A stretch of 64,000 nt of DNA from an uncultured Candidatus Melainabacteria bacterium (GCA_934717745.1 CAKUZB010000009.1:19686-83685), one strand, 5' to 3'; shown: positions 49,300-58,594, counted from the first letter of the stretch. Notes: generated from the letters alone by a model not told the origin. Translations and numbers: made by a program.

Positions 49300-50007
49300 C
49301 TATTTACAACTTGTAACTGTAGCACTCAAAATTTTTCCGTTAGGACATTTGCCTGATGAATCTGTTTTTAAATAATCCATGTTACCATAGTTCATGACCC
49401 ATTCAGCACATTCTCCATGCCATCCTATACAAGAGGTTGCTGTATTGTAATCAGACCTTTCACGACCCCTTGGAACAAGCCCATTTTCTTCAGTTAGAAT
49501 GAAGTCAAATTGGTCAAAAGCCTGAACATTTTTTCCTTTATTTGGACCGTCAACGTCTATAAGAAATGTTCCGCAATAGTTCAAAACGTCAGTAGTGTTT
49601 AGTTTTTGACAATTATTAGAAACTCCGGAAAATAAAATTGAAGCACCACTTGCCAGAATAAATGTTGGCATTGTGTTATTTTGTTGAATTTTATAAACAA
49701 AACAATTATCAGGGTTTGTTGTTCCACAAAATTTTGAAACTTTTAGAAATTCTCTAATTCTTTCAACTACGATTGAATTTGTGTTGTCGGAATTTCCGGC
49801 TAGATGCCAAGTTCCAACAGGTCCGTAAACAATTTCTGCACGAGAAATCGCTTCGATTAATTCTGAATATGTTTTTTGCAGGCTAACGACTTTTTCTTTT
49901 TCTCCTGTAGAACTATTTAAGTTGGGTAAAGTTAAGGCTGATATAATCCCAATAATACCTATTACAACAAGGGTTTCAGCCAAAGTGAACGCAAAAAATC
50001 TTTTCAT
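49300..50007 (-). CDS. Type IV pilin-like / type II secretion pseudopilin, second copy
   Basis: 235 residues. Leader MKRFFA is followed by FTLAETLVVIGIIGIISALT, again with Ala at -1 and Glu at +5. The paralogue at 32.5 kb shares the helix, NLNSSTGEKEKV, the YGPVG/YGPVS segment and a C-terminal NYGNMDYLK...VTSCK block, but the middle is diverged. Six or more cysteines suggest disulfides outside the cell. AGGAGA precedes the ATG. It is a single-gene unit with its own promoter. Confidence 0.88.
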   Translation of the reverse strand: MKRFFAFTLAETLVVIGIIGIISALTLPNLNSSTGEKEKVVSLQKTYSELIEAISRAEIVYGPVGTWHLAGNSDNTNSIVVERIREFLKVSKFCGTTNPDNCFVYKIQQNNTMPTFILASGASILFSGVSNNCQKLNTTDVLNYCGTFLIDVDGPNKGKNVQAFDQFDFILTEENGLVPRGRERSDYNTATSCIGWHGECAEWVMNYGNMDYLKTDSSGKCPNGKILSATVTSCK

Positions 50008-50051
50008 CTTGTCTATCTCCTAATTTCTCTTTTTAAAACGTAACTGTTATC

Positions 50052-50080
50052 ATTATATCGTATTTTTAACACTTGCTCAA
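50052..50080 (-). promoter_or_regulatory. Promoter of second pilin gene
   Basis: On the minus strand TTGAGC (50080-50075), 17 bases, TATAAT (50057-50052), 45 bases before the ATG. A clear promoter for the divergent fliP is not seen. Confidence 0.6.
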
Positions 50081-50221
50081 CCTCAAAATTTCAAAAATTT
50101 AATATTACCATTAAAAATGTCTAAAAATATGTTACCAAAAGTTAAGAAATAGCCTTAATCACAAAGATAGATTAGACTATAAGTGGAAAACTATCACAAA
50201 AATAAAGAAAATAGGGATAAA

Positions 50222-50986
50222 ATGAATAAAAACATGCTGAAAAAGGTATTATTTACGCTATTTGCGTTTGTGTTATCAACACCGATTGCAAGTGCAGCAT
50301 TGTCATTTCCGAATATTAATATCGGAATGCAACAAGCAAATACTCCGCAGGATTTTTCGAATGGGATTCAAATTCTTATTTGGTTGACAATATTAACTCT
50401 TGCACCAAGTATTTTTATTATGACAACAGCATTTGTGAGGATTGCGATTGTATTGGCGTTAACTCGTCAAGCATTAGGTGCAGGGTCATTACCGCCAAAT
50501 CAAATTTTAATCAGTTTGGCATTAATTTTGACATTTTTTGTAATGGCACCAACAATCAATAAGATTAATACAACTGCAATTCAACCATATATGAATAATC
50601 AAATTACACAACAAGCCGCACTAGACCGAGGTTTGAAGCCTGTAAGAGCATTTATGTTTGCTCAAACAGACGAAAAGCAACTTGCGTTGTTCATTAAAAT
50701 GGCAAAAATTGAAAAACCTAGAAACATTGATGATGTTCCGACTTATGTTTTAATTCCGTCGTTCATTATCAGTGAATTGAATACGGCATTCAAAATTGGT
50801 TTTGTAATATTTTTACCATTTTTGGTAATTGATATTGTAATTTCAAGTGTACTTGTTTCAATGGGTATGATGTTTTTACCGCCAACGACAATTGCACTGC
50901 CATTTAAACTGATTATGTTCGTAATGGTTGACGGTTGGTATTTGATTATAAAATCGTTAGTCGAGGGATTTGCTGCGGCATCTTAG
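50222..50986 (+). CDS. fliP: Flagellar export gate protein FliP (second copy)
   Basis: 254 residues from the ATG at 50222, with AGGGA seven bases upstream; a GTG at 50183 is in frame but has no site. An N-terminal signal peptide (LKKVLFTLFAFVLSTPIASA) is present, as in flagellar FliP. Core motifs are TTAFVRIAIVLALTRQALG, IPSFIISELNTAFKIGF and LPFKLIMFVMVDGWYLI. It heads a five-gene export cluster in the classical order fliP-fliQ-fliR-flhB-flhA. The first copy at 40.4 kb is a distinct paralogue. Confidence 0.96.
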   Translation: MNKNMLKKVLFTLFAFVLSTPIASAALSFPNINIGMQQANTPQDFSNGIQILIWLTILTLAPSIFIMTTAFVRIAIVLALTRQALGAGSLPPNQILISLALILTFFVMAPTINKINTTAIQPYMNNQITQQAALDRGLKPVRAFMFAQTDEKQLALFIKMAKIEKPRNIDDVPTYVLIPSFIISELNTAFKIGFVIFLPFLVIDIVISSVLVSMGMMFLPPTTIALPFKLIMFVMVDGWYLIIKSLVEGFAAAS

Positions 50987-51000
50987 AATTGAGGAAATAA

Positions 51001-51270
51001 ATGAATCAAGATATAGTTATAACACTTCTTCAAAAAATGTTTGTGCTGGTATTGGAATTAGCCACACCGGTATTAGTTGTTGGGGTTGTTGTTGGTTTAG
51101 CAGTAAGTATTTTTCAAGCGATTACGCAAATTCAAGAATCAACTTTGACAATTGTTCCAAAAATTATCATTGGAGTTTTGACATTAATTATCCTTATGCC
51201 TTGGATGATGAATATGATGATTTCAACAGTAAACGAATTTTTTGATATGATTCCGGGATTGATTAGTTAA
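51001..51270 (+). CDS. fliQ: Flagellar export gate protein FliQ (second copy)
   Basis: 89 residues, the ordinary length. Two membrane helices with LVVGVVVGLAVSIFQAITQI, QESTLTIVPKIIIGV and a short C-terminus. TTGAGGAAATA precedes the ATG. It lies 14 bases after fliP and 15 before fliR. Contrast with the 167-residue first copy. Confidence 0.95.
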   Translation: MNQDIVITLLQKMFVLVLELATPVLVVGVVVGLAVSIFQAITQIQESTLTIVPKIIIGVLTLIILMPWMMNMMISTVNEFFDMIPGLIS

Positions 51271-51285
51271 ATTTAAGAGGTGCTT

Positions 51286-52068
51286 GTGGATTTTAATTTA
51301 TTACAAATATTTTCACCGGCGAATATCTTAGTTTTTATGGCAGTTTTTGTTAGAATAAATGGTTTATTCATGGCTGCCCCTCTTTATTCTACCTATCCAA
51401 TCCCAATTCAGGTAAAAGTTTGGATGGTCGGATTTATTGCATTTATTTTGTATCCGTTTGTGCAAAGACATACTCAGTTTATGATTCCACACGATGTCAT
51501 TGGATTGACTGTTGTAATGATAAAAGAGTTTGCAATTGGTTATATTATTGGTTTTTGTGCGAATTTAGTTTTTATGGCAGCAGAACTGGGTGCAAATATG
51601 TTCTCTATTCAGATGGGTTTGTCTATTAGCCAAGCCTTAAACCCAGCATCAGGAACTACATCACCTATTATCTCGCAAGCATTTACTTTGTTAATAACAA
51701 TGGTATTTATTGGGCTGAATGCTCATCAATGGTTGCTTTCGGCATTATATAGCAGTTTTTCACATGTTCCTATAGGCTATTCTTTTATATTTGACGGTGC
51801 TTTGGTGCAAAAAGTTATTTATATGTCAGGTCAAATGTTTACGATTGCTATTGGAATTTCAATGCCAATTTTTAGTGTTTTGTTGATAAAAGATATTTTA
51901 CTTGGCTTTGTTTCAAAACTAATGCCAACAATGAACATATTTATGGTAGCAATGCCATTAAAAGTTTATGTCGGACTTTTGCTTTGTATGATATTTATGC
52001 GTCCGATAACAGAGTATTCAAGAGTTATTCTTGAAAAAGTTTTAACAGAAATAGCGGCTATTTTTTAG
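51286..52068 (+). CDS. fliR: Flagellar export gate protein FliR (second copy)
   Basis: 260 residues from the GTG at 51286, which has AAGAGG five bases upstream; another GTG at 51280 overlaps that site and is rejected. Six membrane helices, with FVRINGLFMAAPLYSTYPIP, KEFAIGYIIGFCANLVFMA and SIQMGLSISQALNP. It completes the export gate of this cluster. flhB follows after 24 bases. Confidence 0.94.
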   Translation: MDFNLLQIFSPANILVFMAVFVRINGLFMAAPLYSTYPIPIQVKVWMVGFIAFILYPFVQRHTQFMIPHDVIGLTVVMIKEFAIGYIIGFCANLVFMAAELGANMFSIQMGLSISQALNPASGTTSPIISQAFTLLITMVFIGLNAHQWLLSALYSSFSHVPIGYSFIFDGALVQKVIYMSGQMFTIAIGISMPIFSVLLIKDILLGFVSKLMPTMNIFMVAMPLKVYVGLLLCMIFMRPITEYSRVILEKVLTEIAAIF

Positions 52069-52092
52069 CAGAAAGGGTTATTAAGATAAACA

Positions 52093-53169
52093 ATGGCAAA
52101 TGACGGAGCAGACAGAACCGAAGAAGCCACCCCTCGTCGCCGAAGTAAGGAGCGGGAGAAAGGTAATATTGCCAAGAGCAAGGATTTGATGTCCGGAGTA
52201 ACAATTACTATCGGAATTGTTATGCTGGGGGCTTTTTCCGGTTGGATGACGAACCGTATGAGAGTTGCTATGTACCATTCTTTTACTAATCTTAATCCTG
52301 CAACTTATGATACAAGCGAATTAATAGGAACTCTTGCTCCTTATATGCGAATAACTGCGGAAGCAGTGTTGCCGTTTATGTTGGCGATTTTTATTTTAAC
52401 AATTGTTGCGTTAAGAATGCAAGTTGGAAAAATTTTTGCGATAGATAAAATTAAACCAAATTTTGAAAATGTTTCGCCTAAAAAATGGGTCGACAATTTG
52501 AAGAAATTAATAAATCCATTTGAGCCTCAAAAACTTATGGAACTTGCGAAATCGCTTTTGAAAATTATCATTGTCGGTGCTTGCGGTTATTCGGTTGTTC
52601 ATTCAAGATTAGACGAATTATATGCACTTTTAGGTGCTACACCGGAGGTTGTTTTTGGTACAATCGGCTCAATTTTGGCACAAATGTTTTTGAATATGTG
52701 TTTGGCAATTTTGATTATCGGTTTTTTAGATTTAAAATTTCAAACTTACCAATTTGAAAAATCAATTAAAATGACCAAACAAGAAGTTAAAGACGAATAC
52801 AAAGATACTGAGGGTGATCCGAAAATTAAAAGTAAGATAAAAGCCTTTGGTATGCAAATTTTACAACAAAAAATTATGTCTGCTGTTCCGACTGCTGACG
52901 TAGTTGTAACAAATCCTACACATTACGCAGTCGCTCTAAAATACGATAGAAGTGTAAAACCAGTTCCTTATGTAGTGGCTAAAGGTGCTGATTTTATTGC
53001 GTTTAAGATAAGAGAGATTGCTCAAAATAATAATATTCCAATCGTTGAAAATAGGGTTGTTGCAAGAACCCTCTACTCTTTAGTTGAAATTGGTGATATA
53101 ATACCATCAGAAATGTTTCAAGCGGTCGCAGAAATTCTTGCATACGTATACAAAAAAAATAACAGTTAA
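52093..53169 (+). CDS. flhB: Flagellar export switch protein FlhB
   Basis: 358 residues. The N-terminus ADRTEEATPRRRSKEREKGN is classical. Four membrane helices follow, then a cytosolic domain with the self-cleaving motif NPTH (VVVTNPTHYAVAL) and the closing VENRVVARTLYSLVEIGDII. FlhB changes export specificity from rod/hook to filament type after cutting itself. It is the only flhB in the window, so either both gates share it or the first cluster's partner is elsewhere. Confidence 0.96.
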   Translation: MANDGADRTEEATPRRRSKEREKGNIAKSKDLMSGVTITIGIVMLGAFSGWMTNRMRVAMYHSFTNLNPATYDTSELIGTLAPYMRITAEAVLPFMLAIFILTIVALRMQVGKIFAIDKIKPNFENVSPKKWVDNLKKLINPFEPQKLMELAKSLLKIIIVGACGYSVVHSRLDELYALLGATPEVVFGTIGSILAQMFLNMCLAILIIGFLDLKFQTYQFEKSIKMTKQEVKDEYKDTEGDPKIKSKIKAFGMQILQQKIMSAVPTADVVVTNPTHYAVALKYDRSVKPVPYVVAKGADFIAFKIREIAQNNNIPIVENRVVARTLYSLVEIGDIIPSEMFQAVAEILAYVYKKNNS

Positions 53170-53193
53170 TCTTGGGTAAGGTAACAACAATAA

Positions 53194-55299
53194 ATGAATT
53201 TCGGTAAAATTTCAGAATTATTGAAAAATAGCGATATATCACTTGCCATTGGGCTTGTATTTATTGTTGCAATGATGGTATTGCCTTTGCCACCTGCTTT
53301 ACTGGATATTCTTTTGACAATAAATATTTCATTATCTGTCATCATTCTTTTGGTTTGTTTGTATACAAAAGAACCACTTGATTATTCAAGTTTCCCTACA
53401 GTTTTGTTGATTGCAACTTTGTTCAGATTAGGTTTGAACGTTAGTTCAACAAGGTTGATTTTATTATATGGTGAAGCCGGTAATGTTATTAATGCTTTTG
53501 GGGAGTTTGTTGTAGGCGGTAATTACGTTGTAGGTTTTGTAATATTTGTAATTCTGGTTTTGATTAACTTTATGGTAATTACAGGTGGTGCAACTCGTGT
53601 TGCTGAAGTAACAGCACGTTTTACGTTAGATAAAATGCCCGGTAAACAATTAAGTATTGACGCAGATTTGAATTCCGGAATTATTGATGAGGAAGAAGCA
53701 AAACGAAGAAGAAAAGCATTAGAGAGAGAAACCGATTTCTATGGTACTATGGACGGTGCTTCAAAATTCGTTAAAGGTGATGCTACCGCTGGTATTTTAA
53801 TCACTGTAATCAATATTGTTGGTGGTTTCATAATCGGTCTTGTGATGATGAAAATGGACTTTCAAACAGCACTGACAACATATACAATCTTAACGGTTGG
53901 TGATGGTTTGGTTTCTCAATTACCGGCACTTTTAATTTCTACTGCAACAGGTTTGATTGTATCTCGTGCAAGTGGTAAAGACGAATCTTTATCTCAAGAT
54001 ATTGGTAAAGAAATGTTCTCAGACCCTCGAGTTTTGGGTGTTGTATCAGGATTGTTAATGTTCTTGGGTATTGTTCCGGGCATGCCAACATTACCATTCT
54101 TTATTATAGGTCTAAGTTCAGGTGGCTGGGCTTATTACAAGTATACAGAAAAACTTAGAGCAAAAGAGGAAGAACAAAAACTTAAAGAAGCCGCTGAAAA
54201 AGCAGAAAAATCAGGCAGAAAAAATAACAAAAAAGCAACTCGTGAAAGTGTTATGGAATTGCTTGCGGTTGAAACTATCGAAATTGAAGTTGGTTATAGA
54301 CTAGTCCCATTATTAAATGTTGAAATGGGTGGAGATTTATTAGAACGAATTGCTCAAATCCGTCGTCAAACTGCTTTGGATTTGGGTATTGTTTTACCGT
54401 CAATTAAAGTTAGAGATAATCTTCAATTATCGCCAAATACTTATCAAATCAAGTTAAAAGGCGACCCTATTGAGGCTGGTGAAATTTATCCTGATAGAAG
54501 TCTTGCAATGAATGCAATGGGCGGAGATGACAACCCTAATATTAAGGGTATTAGTGCAATTGAACCTGCGTTTGGACTTCCTGCATTATGGATCGAAGAA
54601 GACCAAAAAGATTATGCAGAGGCTTATGGTTACACAGTTGTAAGTCCGTCTGCGGTTGTTTCTACTCACTTGACAGAGGTTATCAAGAAAAATGCGGCAG
54701 CAATTCTGACAAGAAATGATGTTCAACAACTTGTTGATAACTTGAGAAAAGAAGTTTCTGACAGTTACGTTGATGATTTGATGAAGGATATGACAATTAC
54801 AGATATTCAACAAATTGCTCAAAACTTGTTGAGAGAACGAGTTACTATAAGAGATTTAAAAACAATTTTAGAAACTATAAGTTTGCAATCTAAATTTAGT
54901 AAGGACTACAACTATTTGACTGAAAAAGTTAGACAGGCTCTTGCAAGAAGCATTTGCAGACAGAATGTTGCGGATAATGGTGAACTTATGGCGATTACAA
55001 TTTCGCCGGACGTTGAAAGGACTTTGGCAGAGGGCATCAGTCCTGATTCTCAAAGTTTGACAATTAATCCGACTTATTCAAAATTGTTGTTTAGCAGTAT
55101 TAATAATGAAATTCAAAAAGCACTTACAACGTATGGTTGTCAACCTGTTATATTGTGTTCTTCACCAATCAGACGTGCGTTTAGGAATTTAATTGAAAAT
55201 TATTACCCACAAATTTCAATTATGTCGTATAATGAAATTAGTCAAAACGTTAAAACAAAATCCGTTGGGGTTGTAAGAGTAACTAAAAATAATGTATAG
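53194..55299 (+). CDS. flhA: Flagellar export ring protein FlhA
   Basis: 701 residues, usual length. Eight membrane helices with the family signature ATLFRLGLNVSSTRLIL and RVAEVTARFTLDKMPGKQLS. A charged linker (KEAAEKAEKSGRKNNKK) joins the large cytosolic domain that forms a nonameric ring and docks substrates. AAGGTAAC precedes the ATG. It is followed 13 bases later by the PilZ gene rather than by flhF. Confidence 0.96.
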   Translation: MNFGKISELLKNSDISLAIGLVFIVAMMVLPLPPALLDILLTINISLSVIILLVCLYTKEPLDYSSFPTVLLIATLFRLGLNVSSTRLILLYGEAGNVINAFGEFVVGGNYVVGFVIFVILVLINFMVITGGATRVAEVTARFTLDKMPGKQLSIDADLNSGIIDEEEAKRRRKALERETDFYGTMDGASKFVKGDATAGILITVINIVGGFIIGLVMMKMDFQTALTTYTILTVGDGLVSQLPALLISTATGLIVSRASGKDESLSQDIGKEMFSDPRVLGVVSGLLMFLGIVPGMPTLPFFIIGLSSGGWAYYKYTEKLRAKEEEQKLKEAAEKAEKSGRKNNKKATRESVMELLAVETIEIEVGYRLVPLLNVEMGGDLLERIAQIRRQTALDLGIVLPSIKVRDNLQLSPNTYQIKLKGDPIEAGEIYPDRSLAMNAMGGDDNPNIKGISAIEPAFGLPALWIEEDQKDYAEAYGYTVVSPSAVVSTHLTEVIKKNAAAILTRNDVQQLVDNLRKEVSDSYVDDLMKDMTITDIQQIAQNLLRERVTIRDLKTILETISLQSKFSKDYNYLTEKVRQALARSICRQNVADNGELMAITISPDVERTLAEGISPDSQSLTINPTYSKLLFSSINNEIQKALTTYGCQPVILCSSPIRRAFRNLIENYYPQISIMSYNEISQNVKTKSVGVVRVTKNNV

Positions 55300-55312
55300 A
55301 AAGGTTATATAA

Positions 55313-55906
55313 ATGAATGAACTTGTAAAAATCGACCAAAATGTAACAATTGTTCCAAGTGATTTTAATTTTGCTAACAAAGGTTCAGTAACAAGCGTAT
55401 CAGAAAAGGGTTTTCGTATGAAAATGAAATACCCAACAACCGGTTTGAAAGTTGATTATATTTGTGAGTTTTATTCACAAACTCCAAATGGTATTTTGTT
55501 CTTTAAATCTTACCCAACAGAAATGACCGAAAATGAATTATTTATTGCTAATCCAATTAAGCATAGATTTTTACAAAGAAGACAATTTACTCGTATCAAA
55601 TTTATTACAGAAACTACAATGGTTGATAAACTTGATAAAAAATATGATATTGCTACAGTTGACCTTTCTGCGGGTGGTTTGAAATTTACAACCGATAATG
55701 CTATTGATTTGGACAGAGAATACAAAATTGAAATTAAACTAGATGAAGGTGAAACTGTATATTGTTGGTTGCAACCAATCCGTATGGAAAAACAAGATAC
55801 TGGTAAATTTTTATTATCAGGACGTTTTGTCAACCAAGTTAATGTTGATAAAATGACATTGATTCAATATTGTATGAACAAAAACATGGAAGCAAAAAAT
55901 AAATAA
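55313..55906 (+). CDS. PilZ-domain cyclic di-GMP receptor (YcgR-like)
   Basis: 197 residues. An N-terminal YcgR-like domain (about 1-85) and a C-terminal PilZ domain with the ligand motifs RQFTR (Arg90-x3-Arg94) and DLSAGG (117-122), both needed to bind cyclic di-GMP. Relatives slow or stop the flagellar motor. The place in the flhA operon supports that role here. Possible sources and sinks of the messenger are the GGDEF protein at 26.2 kb and HD-GYP protein at 16.8 kb. Its last base overlaps the next start. Confidence 0.9.
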   Translation: MNELVKIDQNVTIVPSDFNFANKGSVTSVSEKGFRMKMKYPTTGLKVDYICEFYSQTPNGILFFKSYPTEMTENELFIANPIKHRFLQRRQFTRIKFITETTMVDKLDKKYDIATVDLSAGGLKFTTDNAIDLDREYKIEIKLDEGETVYCWLQPIRMEKQDTGKFLLSGRFVNQVNVDKMTLIQYCMNKNMEAKNK

Positions 55907-56268
55907 TGGCAAGAAAGAAAATTCAATATAAACAAAATACTGCATTGTTTTTTGCGTGCATTTCTTTGCTAATTTTTGGTGCAGGCTCGTTGTTTATAAA
56001 TGGTGGAATTAATTATACTTCACTTGTTGCTTCTTGCCCGACTGTTCTTCCGGCAGTTGGTGTTATGTACGTTTTGGGTTGGTTAATCGGTTCGACTATG
56101 GAATCTTCAAAATCGGTAAAAAGTACCAATCTGGGTTATGCAAATAATCTTTTAGAAGAAATTCTTAAAGAAGAAGGTTTAAATGCTTCAGAAAGTGGTT
56201 CAGAAGATGTGGGTTCTTCAGATGTAGATAGTTTGATTGACGGTTTTGAAACTGAAAGTAAAGAATAA
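55906..56268 (+). CDS. Small two-helix membrane protein
   Basis: 120 residues, family not recognised. A basic N-terminus (MARKKIQYKQNT), two membrane helices (ALFFACISLLIFGAGSLFI; VLPAVGVMYVLGWLIG) and an acidic, serine-rich tail (SESGSEDVGSSDVDSLIDG). It overlaps its neighbours by one base on each side (TAATG arrangements), so it is translated together with the PilZ gene and the PLP enzyme. Confidence 0.75.
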   Translation: MARKKIQYKQNTALFFACISLLIFGAGSLFINGGINYTSLVASCPTVLPAVGVMYVLGWLIGSTMESSKSVKSTNLGYANNLLEEILKEEGLNASESGSEDVGSSDVDSLIDGFETESKE

Positions 56269-57302
56269 TGAGTCTTATAAAATTATTTAGAAAATCCTAT
56301 AGAACAAAATGCTTTACAACTCCAAGTCATAGTCAAAGTTTTTTTATAACTTCTAAATTTGAGCAATTTTATAAACATGATATTTCTGAAACGGATACTC
56401 ACAATCCTCAAGATGCCTTAGAAAATGCGGAAAAACATGCATCTGAAATTTATGGCACACAACAAACTTTGTTTTTGACAAACGGCTCTACAAGCGGAAT
56501 TATATGTGCTGTTCTTTCTTGTGTTTACAAAGATGAAAAGGTTTTGATTTGGGAAAATTCTCACCCTTGCCACAAAAATGCAGTTGAACTTGCGGGGGCA
56601 AATCCAATATTTTATCAGTTAGAAAAAGATGAAATCTGGGGGTTAGATAAACCTTTAGAGCCTAAAAAACTGGAAGAATTTTTAAAAAATAATGATGTAA
56701 AAGCGGTTATTATAACCTCTCCAACTTATGAGGGTGTTGTATGTGATATTCAAAAAATGCAAGAGATTTGTCGAAAATATAATTCTTATTTAATTGTAGA
56801 TGAGGCTCATGGTGCATTGTATCCATTTAATGATAAACTTCCTCAAAGTGCAGTAAAAATTGCAGATTTTACGATTCAATCTTTACACAAAACGGCTGGT
56901 GGATTAAATCCTACTGCACTTCTGCATACAAATACAAATATCGATATGCGAAATTCACTTTCGAAAATTTCAACAACTTCTCCAAGTTATGCCTTGCTTA
57001 TGACAATTGAAAAAAATATTAATTATTTAAATTCAAAAAAAGGTAGACAAAAAATTGATATGTTAATTGATAATATTGAAAATTTAAAGAAAAACTGCTC
57101 AAATGTTGAATTTTTTGATGGTGATATTACAAAAATTGTTATAAAACACAGACAATATTCAGGTTTTGAACTTTCTGAAAAACTTTTTGAAAACGGAATT
57201 GAAGACGAAAAAACAAACGAAAAATCAACAATGTTGTTGTGTGGTTTAGGTACAGACAAAGAAAAATTAAGACGATTAGAAAAAGTTTTGAAAAAACTTT
57301 AA
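56268..57302 (+). CDS. PLP-dependent Orn/Lys/Arg decarboxylase-like enzyme, short form
   Basis: 344 residues. The fold-type I major domain of the Orn/Lys/Arg decarboxylase family: TLFLTNGSTSGIICAVL, the Asp-His pair in LIVDEAHGALYPF, and the PLP lysine in IQSLHKTAGGL. The family's large wing and C-terminal domains are missing or much reduced (family members are commonly 450 or more residues). So substrate and reaction are uncertain; it might be an aminotransferase-like relative. It overlaps the stop of the previous gene by one base. Why it sits at the end of a flagellar operon is unclear. Confidence 0.8.
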   Translation: MSLIKLFRKSYRTKCFTTPSHSQSFFITSKFEQFYKHDISETDTHNPQDALENAEKHASEIYGTQQTLFLTNGSTSGIICAVLSCVYKDEKVLIWENSHPCHKNAVELAGANPIFYQLEKDEIWGLDKPLEPKKLEEFLKNNDVKAVIITSPTYEGVVCDIQKMQEICRKYNSYLIVDEAHGALYPFNDKLPQSAVKIADFTIQSLHKTAGGLNPTALLHTNTNIDMRNSLSKISTTSPSYALLMTIEKNINYLNSKKGRQKIDMLIDNIENLKKNCSNVEFFDGDITKIVIKHRQYSGFELSEKLFENGIEDEKTNEKSTMLLCGLGTDKEKLRRLEKVLKKL

Positions 57303-57373
57303 AAGTTTGTAAACATTTATTAAAACATGCCTAAAATATAGCAATAAAAAATCTTTAGGATACATGTATATGT

Positions 57374-58594
57374 ATGCTTAATCCGGTTAGTGTGTCTTTG
57401 AATAGAATTCAAATGCCTTCGTTTGCAAAATATCAAACGAATCCTTTAATCATGTCAGGATTGCAAAGAGATACTTTTGAACATTCAAAATCAGTTGCGA
57501 ATGTTTCATTTACATCTGTTGATAATACTGTAGTCGGAAAAGCGATTAGAGAACTTGGCGATGTGCCATGTCCTTATTGTGGAACACGAGTTATTCAAGG
57601 TAAAGAGATTTCTCATTTAAACAAAGAGAATTTAGGTGGAAGAAGTAAAGACGCAATCAATTTATTGAAGCCATTCGAGGATAGAATGCACCCTGTAGAA
57701 AAACAGGTGTTTAATTTATTGGAAGATTTAAGCAAAAAAGACCCTAACAAAAACTTGCGTCAGTTGTTGAATAAAGTTCGACCAACTTATCTTGAAGTTT
57801 TGAAACAACAAGAATTTGACATTTTAGGCAGAATGTCAGATTATTCGCAAAAAAATATGAAAAAAGATGATGCAAATAGAGTTGTAGGACTTGTAAACGA
57901 AGCAACTGACATTATTAATAAACAAGATGAAAATTATATTTTCCGCAGACGTAGATTTATGGAGAAATTTGAGAATATAACTAAAAAAATGGACGACCAA
58001 GAGTCTGTAAAAGGTTTGCGTGAAATAGCAGAAGAATTACCTCGTGCTCATGATAATATGAGTTCATTTATTATTAAATTTACTCAAAAAGATGCAAAAA
58101 CAAAATTAGAAAAAACTCCATATCAAATAGGTATTTCGCTTGTAGAACCGTCTGTCGGTTCATTGGAACATATTAAACCAAGACACCCTCAAAATAAAAC
58201 AAAGGGTGGTGAAAATATTTATTCAAATTATATTTATGCAAGTCGAGAATGGAATATTAGAAGAAAGAACACTCCGCTTGATGAGTGGGTTACTAAAAAT
58301 CCTGAAATAAAAGACAATATGCAAAAATATATGGACGCAGTAATCGAAAAAATTAATAAAGGTCAAGCATTAAAAAGATGTCGTGTTTATCCGATTATTG
58401 TTGCAGAAACATTAGAAAAAGAATCAAATGGATTAATAAAATTAGATACATCAAAATTAAAATTAAGCAAAGCCCAAATTAAAACTGAAAGGGCTAGAAT
58501 TGAACAAGAAGAAGCAAAAAGAGCCGGATATTCTAAAAATGGCTCAAACAAAAAGAAAATTACACAGCCAACAAGTCTTAACTTAGTTGCTTAA
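57374..58594 (+). CDS. HNH-like paralogue A, degenerate site
   Basis: 406 residues. A disordered N-terminus with SFTSVD, a zinc-ribbon half (Cys66-x2-Cys69, PCPYCGTRV), a helical middle starting MHPVEKQVFNLL, and a C-terminal part SLEHIKPRHP followed by NYIYASREWN and PLDEWV. The neighbouring gene has the same layout with a complete HNH-like site; here the CxxCN has become ASREWN, so catalysis by this copy is doubtful. An extra basic tail follows (SKAQIKTERARIEQEEAKRA). TTTAGGA is 13 bases before the ATG; nearer ATGs lead to an early stop. Family not recognised. Confidence 0.72.
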   Translation: MLNPVSVSLNRIQMPSFAKYQTNPLIMSGLQRDTFEHSKSVANVSFTSVDNTVVGKAIRELGDVPCPYCGTRVIQGKEISHLNKENLGGRSKDAINLLKPFEDRMHPVEKQVFNLLEDLSKKDPNKNLRQLLNKVRPTYLEVLKQQEFDILGRMSDYSQKNMKKDDANRVVGLVNEATDIINKQDENYIFRRRRFMEKFENITKKMDDQESVKGLREIAEELPRAHDNMSSFIIKFTQKDAKTKLEKTPYQIGISLVEPSVGSLEHIKPRHPQNKTKGGENIYSNYIYASREWNIRRKNTPLDEWVTKNPEIKDNMQKYMDAVIEKINKGQALKRCRVYPIIVAETLEKESNGLIKLDTSKLKLSKAQIKTERARIEQEEAKRAGYSKNGSNKKKITQPTSLNLVA

